A DNA stretch of 64,000 nt. Source: Phyllostachys edulis. Lineage: Eukaryota > Streptophyta > Magnoliopsida > Poales > Poaceae. Positions within the stretch are counted from its first letter, which is position 1, and each line of letters opens with the position of its first letter. Under the pieces are notes generated by a model, which saw only the letters and a list, made by a program, of their open reading frames with translations, was not told where the DNA came from and searched no databases. The DNA lies in assembly GCA_036346405.1 (NCBI GenBank), contig CM070548.1, forward strand, positions 90,490,588-90,554,587. The letters are read 5' to 3'. This document shows, in pieces, positions 10,680-21,856 of the stretch. The position numbers were made by a program, and so were the translations under genes.

Positions 10680-13320
10680 AATCCAAGCCTTTTTTTAGAT
10701 GGAACAGAGCTTCCATTAAACGATTGATCCGACTAAATCGCAGGTCATCAAATCGGTAACAAAAACTGGTATGAAGTCTAGCCAAAGCTTTTAGATTTCC
10801 AGCACAAGACCAACACCAAAAGTAGCAAAACTGTTTGCTATACCCTATTACACTACGCGTGCAAGAAATAACACTGGCTCGGGAAAAATTAGACAGCATC
10901 AAACTACACCCTTCCTTGATCAGGACCCCGACATCTGAATGAACAAAATATGTAGAATTCAGAAGCTTCGGCATAAAACCTGCTCCTGCTGCCAAGACCT
11001 TGCCCTGTCATTCCTGATTACAAAACCCCAACATCTGTTACCAGAATTGCTATAAAAAGAACCATCACAATTCAATTTGTAAAAGAAACGTGAGGGTGTC
11101 TTCCATATTGCTTGGCTTCAGGTTGTTGAGACTGCTAGAAAGGTCTGCAGTTTGTCAAATTTAGCATAGAAAGAAAAAAGACACTGAACTACAAATCTCC
11201 TCGGTGCTCCTCGCATATTCACCGGCATTAACTTTGTTTCTTGTCGACCACCACTGCCATAATAGGACCCACAGATGTTGTTGCACTTTTTGCTCAAGCT
11301 TCCAAATACAATAGAAAACCTCTTTTACATTCGGGCATTCCAGCAACTTCAGCCGAATATCATCCAGTTGGAGCCAACGCCAACACTTTGACTGTCTTGC
11401 AAATGAGGAAGGAATATGCGTCATTTTCATCCAACCTTATGCAAATAGGGCACATAGTATCTATATCTAACCCACTTCGTTTCGCATTGCATCTCAAAGG
11501 TATGCTATTATGTGCTAATCTCCAAAGAAACATCTTCATCTTATTTGGATATTTAGTACTCCATATTTTATTCCATGGGAAAGCATTCCCCTACCCCTGA
11601 ACCCAGATTGCCCGAACCAGTTGCTAGGGGTGAAAACGGGTCGGATGCGGGCGGATATTGCTTTTCATATATCATAACCCATATTTTTACCCTGGATTCA
11701 TAGTCAGATACGAATACAAATGCTGATTTTTCAGGATACAAGCACGGGGTTGATCGGATTCAAACCGGTCACAGATAATTTAACAGATAGTGTACACATA
11801 AAGAAAAGATATAACTTCACCAACGAACGTGTCAAATTATACTACCTATTAGAGAATTATTTATCCTACTCAACAACATAAACATAATCAAATGTAAATT
11901 CATATTATATATTAGTCAATGACTAGAAAACCATAGAGGATATTAAAGGATATTGGTGTTTATCGGATATCTATTTTGTTGATTTATCGGATATCCTATA
12001 AAATACGGATACGGGTCGAATATTGCTCTTCCCATATCCTAACATGTATTCCGTGAGATTTGCCAGATTCAGATACGGATAATATCAGATGTGAGTGGGG
12101 ACTAAAAATGGTGCCCCGGGCATATTTTTTCCGGATCTGACATCGGATCGATCGGCAGAATTATCCACACAGTTTCATTTCGCTAGTCACAAGATCTACC
12201 CGTTCTTGCATCCCTTAATGTGACACCCAGTTTATAAGCCGATTTAAAAGTGAAAAGCCCCTTCGGATAAGGGTGTCAGGTTGGGTTGTCTTCTATCTGC
12301 TCGCACATTGGGATTGACTTGATATGCACAACATCTTTCTCATAGAATATATAATCAATAAGTACTTCATCGCAATTACCAGTGTTTGGATCAATGAGAT
12401 CTGAAACTTTGCCAACAACAATTTGCCCCCGAACAGTAATTGGATGTCTATTTGATTCTCTTGGAATCCAAGGATCATTCCATATATTAATCCATGTTCC
12501 ATCTCCTACTCGCCACACTACCCCCTCCTTCAGCAGAGCTGCTGCTTTTAAAATACTTCTCTAGGTGTAGGATATGCCCGATTTAGGTGAGGCATGGGTA
12601 ATATCTCCCTTAGGATGATATTCGCGTGGAGAATGGTGCCACACAAGGAGTCTAGGCATGTTAGCATTCTCCAAGCATGCCTTGCTAACATAGCCATATT
12701 GAAAACATGTAGATCCCTGAAACCATGTCCTCCTTTCTTCTCTATTCTTGTTAGATGCTCCCAACTAATCCAATGTATTTTATTTTCCATGTCTTGTTGG
12801 CTCCACCAAAATCGCCCAATAAGAGTGTCAAGCTGATCACATAAGGTCTTTGTGAGATCGAAACTCGACATCGCATAAGTGGGAATAGCTTGTGCAACTG
12901 CCTTGATCAGAATTTCCTTTCTTGCTTTTGACAGCATCTTTTCTTTCCACCCTTGAATACGATTACAAACCTTTTCCTTTATATATTCAAAAGTTTTCCC
13001 TTTGGAATGCCCAACATGCACCGGAAGACCAAGGTATTTCTCATTAGGAGCCTCCCGTATCACTCCAAAAGTTGCCATGGCGACCTATTTCTGATTTCGT
13101 AGGGTGTTCTTGCTAAAAAAATTATAGTCTTCTCTCTATTTATCATTTGGCCCGAACAATCTTCATACAAGTTCATAATATAGTTGAGCTTATTCATAGC
13201 TAATTAGTTAATCTTCGTTAAAATAAGAGAATCGTCGGCACAAAAAAGGTGAATTATGCAAGGTGATGCAGGATATATCTTAAATCCTTCTATACAACCA
13301 TCCTCTTCATCTTTGAAAAG
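10680..13320 (-). mobile_element. LINE (L1-type) retrotransposon, 5'-truncated and degenerate
   Basis: Read on the minus strand. The reverse transcriptase active site is near 13230 (CADDSLILTK). The C-terminal RT half follows at 12548-13078 (APNEKYLGLPVHVGHSKG; FWWSQQDMENKIHWISW; GGHGFRDLHVFN), then GDGTWINIWNDPWIP at about 12460-12510. A zf-RVT zinc-binding block (TMCPICIRL) is near 11440, LWQWWSTRNKVNAGE near 11240, and a fragment like the plant LINE RNase H tail (GFVIRND) near 11030. Stops and frameshifts separate the blocks, and about 600 bp of foreign sequence interrupts it at 11625-12230. No endonuclease domain is present, as expected for 5' truncation. Confidence 0.85.
11625..12230. 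repeat. Insertion inside the LINE, possibly hAT-like
   Basis: The LINE reading is interrupted here. The left end TAGGGGTGAAAACGGG resembles a hAT-type terminus common in grasses, and the interior repeats GATACGGAT/GGATATC-like words. I could not find a matching right terminus or an 8-bp duplication. Confidence 0.3.
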
Positions 13321-13334
13321 ATCACCGGCACAAC

Positions 13335-14350
13335 TCCAAACCGTCTAAGAGACGGTAATCTCTAAGAGTAATAGAACAAAGATTCTTCACTTGAAGATGC
13401 TCAAATGCCATAATGATCAAACCCTAATCAATGCTCTTGGAAAAACCTCAACAACATTTGCAAAAGGATTTTAATGCTCTTAAGAGTAGAAGACAATGCA
13501 AAGGGGTCAAGTGTATTCAATGAGGTTCATCAAGGCTCATTTGCTGCAGTGGGGGAGGTATTTATAGCCTCCACCCACTTTTCTAGCCGTTCGAGCACAA
13601 AACCCTGAAGAAATCAGCAGGTGCGGTCAGACCACAATTATGTGGTCGGTTAGTTAATTTGTGAAAATAACGATGCGTCACACGCATTTAATGCACGTAA
13701 ACTATTCTGTTACGGGAGGGCAGTCGGGCCGACCGCCTTCAAAAATTCCAAACCAGACAATAGAGTGCCACCGGAAAAAGCTGACTGCACTTCCAACCCA
13801 GGGAAGAGGTCAGTCCGGGGCTGAACATGCGGTCAGTCCGGCCTTTAAGAAAAAGGTAGCATGCTAAAAAATGCATCTCTCGAAAAGTCGATCGTCCTTG
13901 ACCGGACCCGCTAGTCCAGACTTTAACCGACGGTCAGTCCGGCCTTGAAAATCTTCAGCAAATCAAGAAAAGCACCCTCTTCGAAAAAAGTCGCCGGCCC
14001 TTTTGTCCGGAGGCGGTCGATCGACCTCCAAATTTTTCAGCAAATTTAAATTGAGGCAAGACAATTCACATAAATCCAAGTTTTAAACCAAGTAAGATTG
14101 AGCATTTGTGGCATCATTCGCTTTCAAGCTACTAGATTTTTGAATCCTCTTCATAGTATGGCTGTCTACGCTAACAATCCGGTCTTTTATCCTTCATTCT
14201 CCTAGACCGGTAAAACTAAGAAAATGTCCTATCAACTAGATACCTTTACCTTTAGTGAGATGAGATCCTTTAGCGTTCTTCTGTCATAGTCCAAGAAAAA
14301 CCTAGTAACTTCTTGATAAAACGAGTTAGTACAAAACACCGCAATTTGGG
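13335..14350 (-). repeat. Copia-like LTR fragment
   Basis: Non-coding, with repeated GGTCAGTCCGG / CGGTCGATCGACC words. Its phrase structure, read on the minus strand, resembles long copia LTRs of grasses and the 37.3-40.8 kb solo LTR in style though not in sequence. It abuts the truncated 5' side of the LINE. Termini are not resolved. Confidence 0.4.
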
Positions 14351-15347
14351 GCCTAAATTCTTCAGCCACGCACCCCGCCGAGTGCCACAGCAACCGCAAC
14401 GCGTCACGCCCCGCCCTAACGCGCTTAGGCGCCCGGCAATGAAGCGCCCTAGCGACCTAAGTTGTCAACACCAATAATCGCGCGGCCGGGCGCCTCACGA
14501 CTCCTGCAAGAACCAATACACACGCCCCACGCACCGCACGGCGCCCTAGCACCATACGCCCCGCGTCCAAGCAAGCGAAAAAGAAAGAAACCACGAATTC
14601 GATTGAAGTACGACCAATTGCTCACCTTGCTCGGCGCTACCACGAGTGGACGAGGCAGTGACTTCCGATAGGAGCACATATAGGCCTCGTCCATCGGGTG
14701 GCTAGAGCTTCGCAGGGTCGGCACACAAATTTTGGTACTCTTCCCGGACGTCAGCAAAGGACATGCAGCTGCGTCCCTGCTGTCTCTACATCGGCCTCGC
14801 CCAAGTGATGCCAACTGAGCCAGGGCTACTCCGCTCATCCAAGCCTGGCGCCCATGCCAAGCCCTGCTCTGGCTCGCTCTCCCGCGCTCTCCTCAGCGGA
14901 TCGTCATGGGGATTCTTCCACCCAGTTCAACTTCTATGAATAGGGCTTTCTTTCTTTTTCTTTGCAAAAGAACAACCGAGCAGGGCCTCGATGAGAAGTT
15001 GCTGGTCAAAAGTTTGTCTCCTCATGTGGATAAAGCAAATCATAGCACCAAGTCAGTTGGACAGGACAACAGGGTCCCACACCTTAAAGAGAATATATAT
15101 AAGAGAAAAGAAGTGGTTGCAGGACACACCAACACATGCGGCACATCCATCAAGAACAGGAGGGCTGTGTGTGCATCGTGCATGCAAGGCATTGCATGGC
15201 AGGACTAGTGATCAACTAGCACTCACGCGCAAGGCATGAGTGTTTGTGTTATCAAGGCCAAAGCACCAAAGACCTCCGCGTGCAAGGCACAATTCAAGAC
15301 GACTCATTTGGCATTTCCCCCGAAATGGCAAGGGACAGGGGGGCTAC
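14350..15347 (+). other. Probable internal 3' region of a Gypsy element
   Basis: No convincing coding sequence. It ends in a purine-rich tract (AAGGGACAGGGGGG at about 15330-15343) directly before the LTR at 15348, as expected for the internal 3' end of an LTR element. The rest of that element is not recognisable here. Confidence 0.45.
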
Positions 15348-15837
15348 TGTTGGAAGAATATTTTATCCCCTTATTAGTGGGACCCACTTTATAGGGAAAA
15401 CATCTGCTTAACAGATTAAGAAATGTAATTGCCTTACAAAGGTTGATTGTACCCCTCACTTGTACTCATAGGATCGAAATGATGTTATACTCATGAAAGA
15501 CTGTAATACCTCTCACCTGTACTCATAGGGTAGTTATCACCCAAATGGGTACTTTGGTCATTTGTACAAGCCCAAGAGCCTATAAATACCCCATGTATCT
15601 CCCATTTAGGGGAGAGAGCTCTCTTGAGCAATAAAGAAATATATTCAAACTGGTGAGCCCTCAGGGGCTCCCTCCCCGGAGGTAACCCCCCGTTGGCTCA
15701 CGATAGGAGTAAGGCGGTCCTCTCGGACCCCCGAACCTGTATAAACCCTCGTATCATTTTTTACTCTCGTGGACGATGGCCCGTCAGACGACCGACATCC
15801 ACCCCCTCACTCGTGTTTGGTTTTTACACCTACAACA
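15348..15837 (+). repeat. LTR of a Ty3/Gypsy element (3' LTR)
   Basis: Starts TGTTGGAAGAATATTTTATC and ends ACACCTACAACA (TG...CA, about 490 bp). Inside is a TATA-like CTATAAATACC near 15580, and AATAAAG near 15630 could serve for polyadenylation. The polypurine tract on its left marks it as a 3' LTR. No 5' partner is in the window. Confidence 0.7.
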
Positions 15838-15840
15838 CAT

Positions 15841-16263
15841 CATGACCCAGTGAGGAAGAGGATCATCCCTCGCCTGTGTGCAACCCTACAGGCCGCGGCT
15901 AATGGGAAATTCTCGATCGTCATGAGACGGAGGGTGCATAGCATGGCGACACCAAAGCAGGTCCTAGAGAACGGCTGCGCCTTCTTCGTTATGAAGTACT
16001 TGGAGTTCCGGGACGGTGAAAGCTTGATGTTGGCAACATCAGTAGAGCCGGTTAGAATTTCCCACCACCCACAATACACAGTTTTTTTACACATGTGTAG
16101 CATCACACACGCGACTTTTTTTTTTCTCACCATGTGTATGTAGGAGAAGGGGAACGAGTACAGGGCCTAGATAGTGTTCTATCTGTTGTTCCACAAGGTC
16201 AACAAGGTCAAGCCCCTCTCTGAAGCACTGGAGAAGTATAGGACATTCAACAGACTGAAGTAG
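15841..16263 (+). pseudogene. Ulp1-like (C48) cysteine protease C-terminal relic
   Basis: Two exon-like blocks. Block 1 (15841-16051) contains TPKQVLENGCAFFVMKYLEF, which resembles the C-terminal Ulp1/SENP region around the catalytic cysteine (usual form ...NDCGFFVMKY). Block 2 (16144-16263) reads IVFYLLFHKVNKVKPLSEAL to a stop. Between them 16052-16143 looks like an intron (GTTAGA...TGTATGTAG). An in-frame TAG near 16168 interrupts block 2. In plants such fragments are typical cargo of CACTA and MULE (Kaonashi-type) transposons, so this is probably transposon-borne and not a host deSUMOylase. The N-terminal catalytic histidine part is missing. Confidence 0.6.
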
Positions 16264-16269
16264 TTTTGT

Positions 16270-17010
16270 GTGTGTTTATAACTAATATCGAGTAAATACA
16301 TTTGTAACTGACTGTAATAGGTGTTACATTTTACAAGAAACGATATGATCTGGGAAGAACTTTTATGTAATGTATAGTAAATACATGTTATCAAACAGTA
16401 ATATGTATTATATTTTTACAGTAATTTGTGTTACATTTTACAGTAATGCCCTTTTTCAAACTTCCAGTAACTACCAAAAAACATAAAGTGCAAACTTGTC
16501 ACAACAGTAACACGACATGCCTTTTCAAAATAATAGCATGTATCACTCACGGTAAACGATAACATTTTACTGGATCAGTAAAATAGTTTATAACATCATT
16601 TTCCCGTAGTAAAACCAACATACCTAATTTTATGGTAGTCTCTTCCTCACCGTAATGACAGTAAAACAATTTATACAACGGCACGCGGTAATACACGATC
16701 ATTTTTACCAAGCAATATTTTTACGGCTTTATTCAATGCGCGTGCGGGTTTTACAACCGATCTAGAGCGGGAGACAGCGCGTTGGCGCGCGTGAGGTTTT
16801 TACTGCCGTTTATGATGCACGCGTGAGGGTTTTACTGACATTTTGGACGCACGCGTGGGTTTTACTGCCGATCTCTGGCTAGAGGCGGGGCGCTGGTGCG
16901 CGTGAGGTTTTTACTGCCTTCTTGACGCGCGCATGTGGGTTTACTGCCGTTTTGGAAGCGCGCGTGAGGGTTTTACTACCGATCTCGAGCGGGAGCGGGA
17001 CGTTGGCTAA
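16270..17010. repeat. TTTTAC-rich subterminal-like repeats
   Basis: Dozens of TTTTAC/GTAAAA words. From 16740 there are four or five imperfect units of the form GCGCGTGAGGGTTTTACTGCCG, spaced about 40-130 bp apart, with alternating orientation of the short words upstream. Dense short repeats next to a transposon relic suggest the subterminal region of a DNA transposon. Confidence 0.5.
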
Positions 17011-17091
17011 CCACGCGTAGCGCACAGGAAGTGTGGGCTGCCAGGCCGCGCGCAATGTGACTCAAGCTGCGGCCCACGCATAGAATAACTA

Positions 17092-17486
17092 AGTGTGTGT
17101 GTGGGAGGGGTGTATAGGATGCCAGTTTCATACTCTTGGGAGTATTTATTCCTACTTCAATATACCACTTAAACGAACACATTATACCTCTTTATCACTT
17201 TTAATACACTTAAATACCAATTATAAGATACTCCAATGTGCCTTGATTGAAAAAGTTTCCATTGGAACCCTTTATTTTTGCTATATACCCTTTTTCATAT
17301 ATAAAAGAAGTATATACACAAAATTTGCTATAAAAGTGGACTTTAACAAATTTTTTCATAGAACCCATATTGGAGTATCTTATAATCATTATGGAGTATA
17401 CTCAAGTAGATAAAGAGGTATCATCATACGATTTAAGTGGTATATGAGAAGTAGGAGTACTATACCATTTTCATACACACACACAT
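17092..17486. mobile_element. Foldback MITE-like element
   Basis: Long imperfect inverted arms. TACTTCAATATACCACTTAA at about 17153 pairs with the complement of TTAAGTGGTATATGAGAAGTA at about 17430. Inner blocks GATACTCCAATGTG and CATATTGGAGTATC also pair, and the outer ends are (GT)n and (AC)n. The whole 395 bp can fold into one hairpin. Confidence 0.65.
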
Positions 17487-17489
17487 ACA

Positions 17490-18177
17490 TATAATTACTT
17501 GACTGACCATTAATTGCCCACTTACATCTCTTCATCACAATTAACTGTTGTCTCTCCATGGAACATGTGCTCATTTACGTACACTTTGTCGTGGCATAAG
17601 CCATGGTAGAAATTCTGTTATGGTATGTTTTTCTAATATTAATGATCAAATGTGTTTTTGTGAAGAACTCAACCAGACAAGATGTTAACAAAGCCTATAA
17701 GAAAAACTCGTTTGGTGTACACAAGCCAAACAAAGAATTATATAAACTCATGTTAACAGAATACCAACTTAAAATTGGTTTTCCTAAAAATTCCTAGTAA
17801 AACCAGTTTTCTAAAAATTGATTTCTAATCCACCTAATCCAAACAACCACTTAGAATACTTAGCACACTCCTGGAAAAAAAAATGTGTCCAGCTGATGCC
17901 GTGCCCGATTTCTCCACATGAACTACACATTAATTATTGTGCTTTTCTTGGGCTCTTTAGCCGGGGCCTACCAAATTAAGTGGGTGCTAGTTTTCTTTTG
18001 CGGGCCTTTGAATCGATAATGGGCCTATTTGCAAACGAATCAAGGCCTGTAAGAAAGGTGACTGGGGGACCGTGTGGGAGTGGGGTCATCCCATGGGTCT
18101 AGCGCTTAGCTGACACCCCGTAGGTAAGAAACCCCAGCCTATAAAAAGAGTGTGTCTCGTCCTAAGAAAAAAAGAGA
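17490..18177. other. Intergenic, no feature seen
   Basis: AT-rich sequence with short spurious frames only. Confidence 0.4.
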
Positions 18178-20033
18178 CATAGGCCCTTTTTATTTAGGCT
18201 TAGACTTTTTAGCTTATAGTTTAAAGCTAGCTTTTTGGATTAATCAGCTTATAAGCCCCTTAGCTTTTAAGTCAAACTTTGGTGTTTGGTAATCTGGCTT
18301 TTTGTAGGACGTTGGCTTATTGAGTTATGTGTGAAGAAGAAAAAGTCTGAATTGCCCTTAAAGATTTAAAGAACCCTTTTTAAGCATGTATTTAAACTTA
18401 TTTTTGCATGAGATTTGAAAATATGATGACACATACAAGTGTACATATGAAACAAAATAGATTTCGCTTGTACGAGCATACGTGTGTGTACCATAGCCTA
18501 TCCAAATAAATTGCAAATCTTGACATTATTGCTATGTATCTTCTCAATGAGGCTCGCAATTAATCAAACACATAGGCAGACATTTATCACAGGATTTCTC
18601 TGGATTGTTGTTCAGCCATTGGGCCATGTACAAGCAAGGTGTTTGTTTCACTGTATAGTAATTTTATTCTAAAACTTGATGCACCATGCCAGATTTACAA
18701 ACATACCGCCTGCTGCTGCTCAAACCTCCTCAAAATGCACTATATATAAAATGTCGAATATATTTTCAATACACAATAAACATTGGGATCAAAACAGCGC
18801 CTTGACTTGATTCCTCGGATCTCGAATGCTTGTCCGAAGACCAGGACCTCGGGGGCTCATGTAGTAGGACAACAATATATGTTCTGAATGAAATCTTGCA
18901 CCTCTAGTCTAGAAGGGCCTTCCAAAGACTTCCATCATCGACTTCGTTCGGATCACCTCTCAATTTGCCTCACAATCAAAAAGATATTTGCAAGCATGTT
19001 CGATGTCGGCGTCAACTACAACCAGTAAAGTTCTTTGTTTTTCATCCAATTGTACATGTTAACAGACACAATTCATCCATGATGCTTATATTGGTTACCT
19101 TAAGCACCATGTACTCTAGGGTCATCGAGTCAATGCTATCAGAGCCTAGTTGAGAAGCCACATCCGAAAGGTGTTCAACAAAGATGTCAAGACAAATCTA
19201 CCCAGATTCAACATTTATTTGTTTTTGCTCCAAGGAAGAAGATTTGTTTGAGGATCTCTGTTTACTTTGCATTGTAATAGTAATATAAGAAGGGCTATTG
19301 TTTAAGAACTAATGGAGTGTCCAAAGACGACCTTCTGACCAGGACATGAGTTTTTCATATAGCTGAATCACAATCATCCAATAACAAAAGATTGAGAAAA
19401 TATATATCTCGGTTATTACGTCTTCAGAGAACATGATCCCCACGATCATAAAAGAAGATGAGTTTCAACTTTCTAGAAGAGAGAACAACATGAGAAAAGG
19501 AGTCTGGATCTGAACTAGCTTGTGTCCCCATGCTCTTCAACATATCATTCACAGCCAATTCCAGAGGAGCATCAACCCAAACCGAGACTCCATGTCTCAG
19601 TAACCCTCTAGAGATTGAACATAAACATCAGAACCCCAATGAGATAGACTGAATGAGTGCATCATAATAAATGGTGAAAACATACAAATGATGGATAGGC
19701 GCATCTTTGGAGAGGGAGGAGGGAGGCGGCGGGGAGGGAGGTGGCGGCGTTGGGGGAGGAGGAGGCGGGGAGGAGGAGGAGGGGAGGCGGGAGTGAGGGG
19801 AGGCGGCGGCGTCTATGGGCCCGAAGGGAAAATGGGTGGAGAGGAGGAAGGAAGAGAGAGAAAATGAAACAAATTCCCCTTATATACAATGGTATTTCGT
19901 GGGTAATTTCAGTGAACTTCAGTGGCAAATGGATATTCTATTCCGCAAAAGCCAAAAAAATCATCTCTTCCTTGGCTTATGGTTTTTAGGCTTAAAATGG
20001 TTTAAGTTTTTTATAAGCTAGATAAAAAAGAAA
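18178..20033. mobile_element. Non-autonomous DNA transposon carrying a host gene fragment
   Basis: The left end GGCCCTTTTTATTTAGGC and subterminal TTTTTAGCTTATAG have an imperfect inverted counterpart at the right (CTTATAAAAAACTTAAACC on the other strand, about 19990-20030). The interior holds minus-strand exon-like pieces similar to a shikimate-kinase-like gene and a GC-rich block (19680-19860) resembling a host 5' exon. The end type suggests hAT or PIF/Harbinger; no clean duplication found, so class and limits are tentative. Confidence 0.45.
19099..19625 (-). pseudogene. Shikimate-kinase-like (SKL-type) gene fragment
   Basis: One exon-like block at about 19470-19625 reads GLLRHGVSVWVDAPLELA, then MLKSM and SDPDSFS. 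A second at about 19099-19175 reads DVASQLGSDSIDSMTL and ends at a GT donor. Both recall plant shikimate kinase and the plastid SKL proteins (typical forms GVSVWVDVPLE, SDPDSFSEV, VASQLGYEDLDSVT). The ATP-binding P-loop part is absent and there are stops between blocks, so it is a captured or decayed fragment. Assignment is from remembered motifs; moderate confidence. Confidence 0.45.
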
Positions 20034-20143
20034 TGAGTACATATTTAGCTAATGAATATCACCGATGAAAAGTTTTTATCAACTTCCTCATGTTCCTATA
20101 GAGTTGAACTCAAATTATATTCATCTATAGTAAGTCTTACATG

Positions 20144-20945
20144 TTTTTTAAAATTATACATTTATTAAATAGAATTACATAAACAAATGCTCGTTTAATA
20201 AAATTACAAAATGGACTTCTGTCGCCATTTGAATTGATGACACGCCTATATCGCTAATTGGATTGGCGACAGGAGTCCTGTCGCCAAACAAACAGTGTTT
20301 AATGTCTCTGTAGCCATTTGGAATGGTGACAGAGATTAAATCGCCATTTGAAATGACAACAAGTTCATGTCGCCAAACCAAACGACGACATAAGCTTGAT
20401 TTTTTTCTCAAAAATAATCAAATTAAAATTATATTTATATTTTGAGAGCATGCCGCTTCAAAATTTACAAGATTTTACTAAGTTATTTGGTAATATCTTC
20501 TAGTGCTTAAAGAAGTTGGAGTTTGTTAACTGCGTGCATATATGTTAATTGCACTTGAGTTGTGGCCGACCGGATCTGGTTCTCCCTCTCCCTCATTCTC
20601 CTCTACGGATGGATAACGCTTCGCTAGCTCCTCCCCTTCCCTCCTCATTTCTCCCCTCTCCTCTCCTCTCCTTTTCTTTTCCAAATTAAACGTGAATTTT
20701 GGCCGAATTTTTTAGTCTTTTATAGCCAAGATTCTATTGTCATTTGGAATGACAACAAGAAGCTGTAGGTCCTGTCGTGCCAATCGTCATTTGGAATGGC
20801 GACCGAGGCCTTAACTTCTCTTTCGTCGCCCACAGGCTCTTGTTGTTAATTCAAATAACGACTGAAGCCTATTTTTGTAATTTTATTAAATAGTTATTTA
20901 TTTATGTAATTCTATTAAAAATAAATTATTTTCTTTTTTAAAAAA
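20144..20945. mobile_element. Foldback element with GTCGCC palindromes
   Basis: Terminal inverted repeats of about 65-75 bp: TAGAATTACATAAACAAATG...AATAAAATTACAAAAT at the left against the complement of ATTTTGTAATTTTATTAAATAG...ATGTAATTCTATT at the right (20874-20940). The interior holds at least six imperfect copies of a short palindrome of the type GTCGCCATTTGGAATGGCGAC. It resembles the end of the MULE region near 58147, so it may be a non-autonomous MULE; inference. Confidence 0.6.
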
Positions 20946-21245
20946 TTCAGTCTTTCGGTCGTCACCATACACAGCTTACGATATGTGTACCTCGAGTGGC
21001 GAACATGCACTTATTTCAGTGGCAAAAAATAATACAGTACTTGAAAATTTCCTTCTTCAGCTCAGCATTGCAAACTTATTTTAAGTAATTGCAGATCTAG
21101 AAAGCCACCAAACTCACTTGTGTTCTCCCATTACGTGGGGAGCAAATTTTATGGAACAAGGTCTCATTGTGAGACTCTCCTCTAAGTCATCCAAGCCTTT
21201 GATTTAGAGGGAAAGAAATGGATAGAGACAGGGGAGGGAACTTTA

Positions 21246-21590
21246 GACCATCTCCAATGTTGTGTTTTAGCCGATTCAAATGAGGAGAGAGAAAACATTG
21301 AATCGATTCAATACATTGGAAGGGTCGATTCCAACAAAAAATGTATGGAATCGGACCCTACTTAGAAATCGATTCAAAGCATTAAACAACTCATATAAGC
21401 ATTAAACAACTACATAGAAGAGAGTACGGTTGAGAGATGATATTATTATTTTGTGGTTTTTTAATGAAACGTAGGTCCCAGTTATTAGTAGAAATCGGTT
21501 CAATACATTGGAGAAAAATAAACTCGGTTTCTAGAATACTTATATAGCATGACTTTAAATCGACATCGATTCAACACACTAAAGGTGATC
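21246..21590. mobile_element. Tourist-like MITE upstream of the dioxygenase gene
   Basis: About 345 bp. Terminal inverted repeats GACCATCTCCAATGTTGTG and (complement of the right end) GATCACCTTTAGTGTG, flanked by a 3-bp TTA duplication (21243-21245 and 21591-21593). No coding capacity. Its right end is about 266 bp from the start codon at 21857. Confidence 0.6.
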
Positions 21591-21856
21591 TTAGAGAGGC
21601 CCGCCCCATAATTTTTTATCCCGTTGCGTGCGTGACTGGAACCAGCCGGACTGGGAGAATCTTTATCCAAACCGGTTCCGTGAGCACCCGGTTTGCTGTT
21701 CCGGCCCCGACTCTCCCACTTCGGTTCCTTCACGCATCATCTCCCTCTCTCGCTCCACGCTAATACAAGTGCGGGCTTCCCGATCCGACTCCCCTCGCAT
21801 TTTGATGCGCCACCGATTTTAAGTTTTAACTCGACTCTCCCGCCGCTGCGCAGCCC

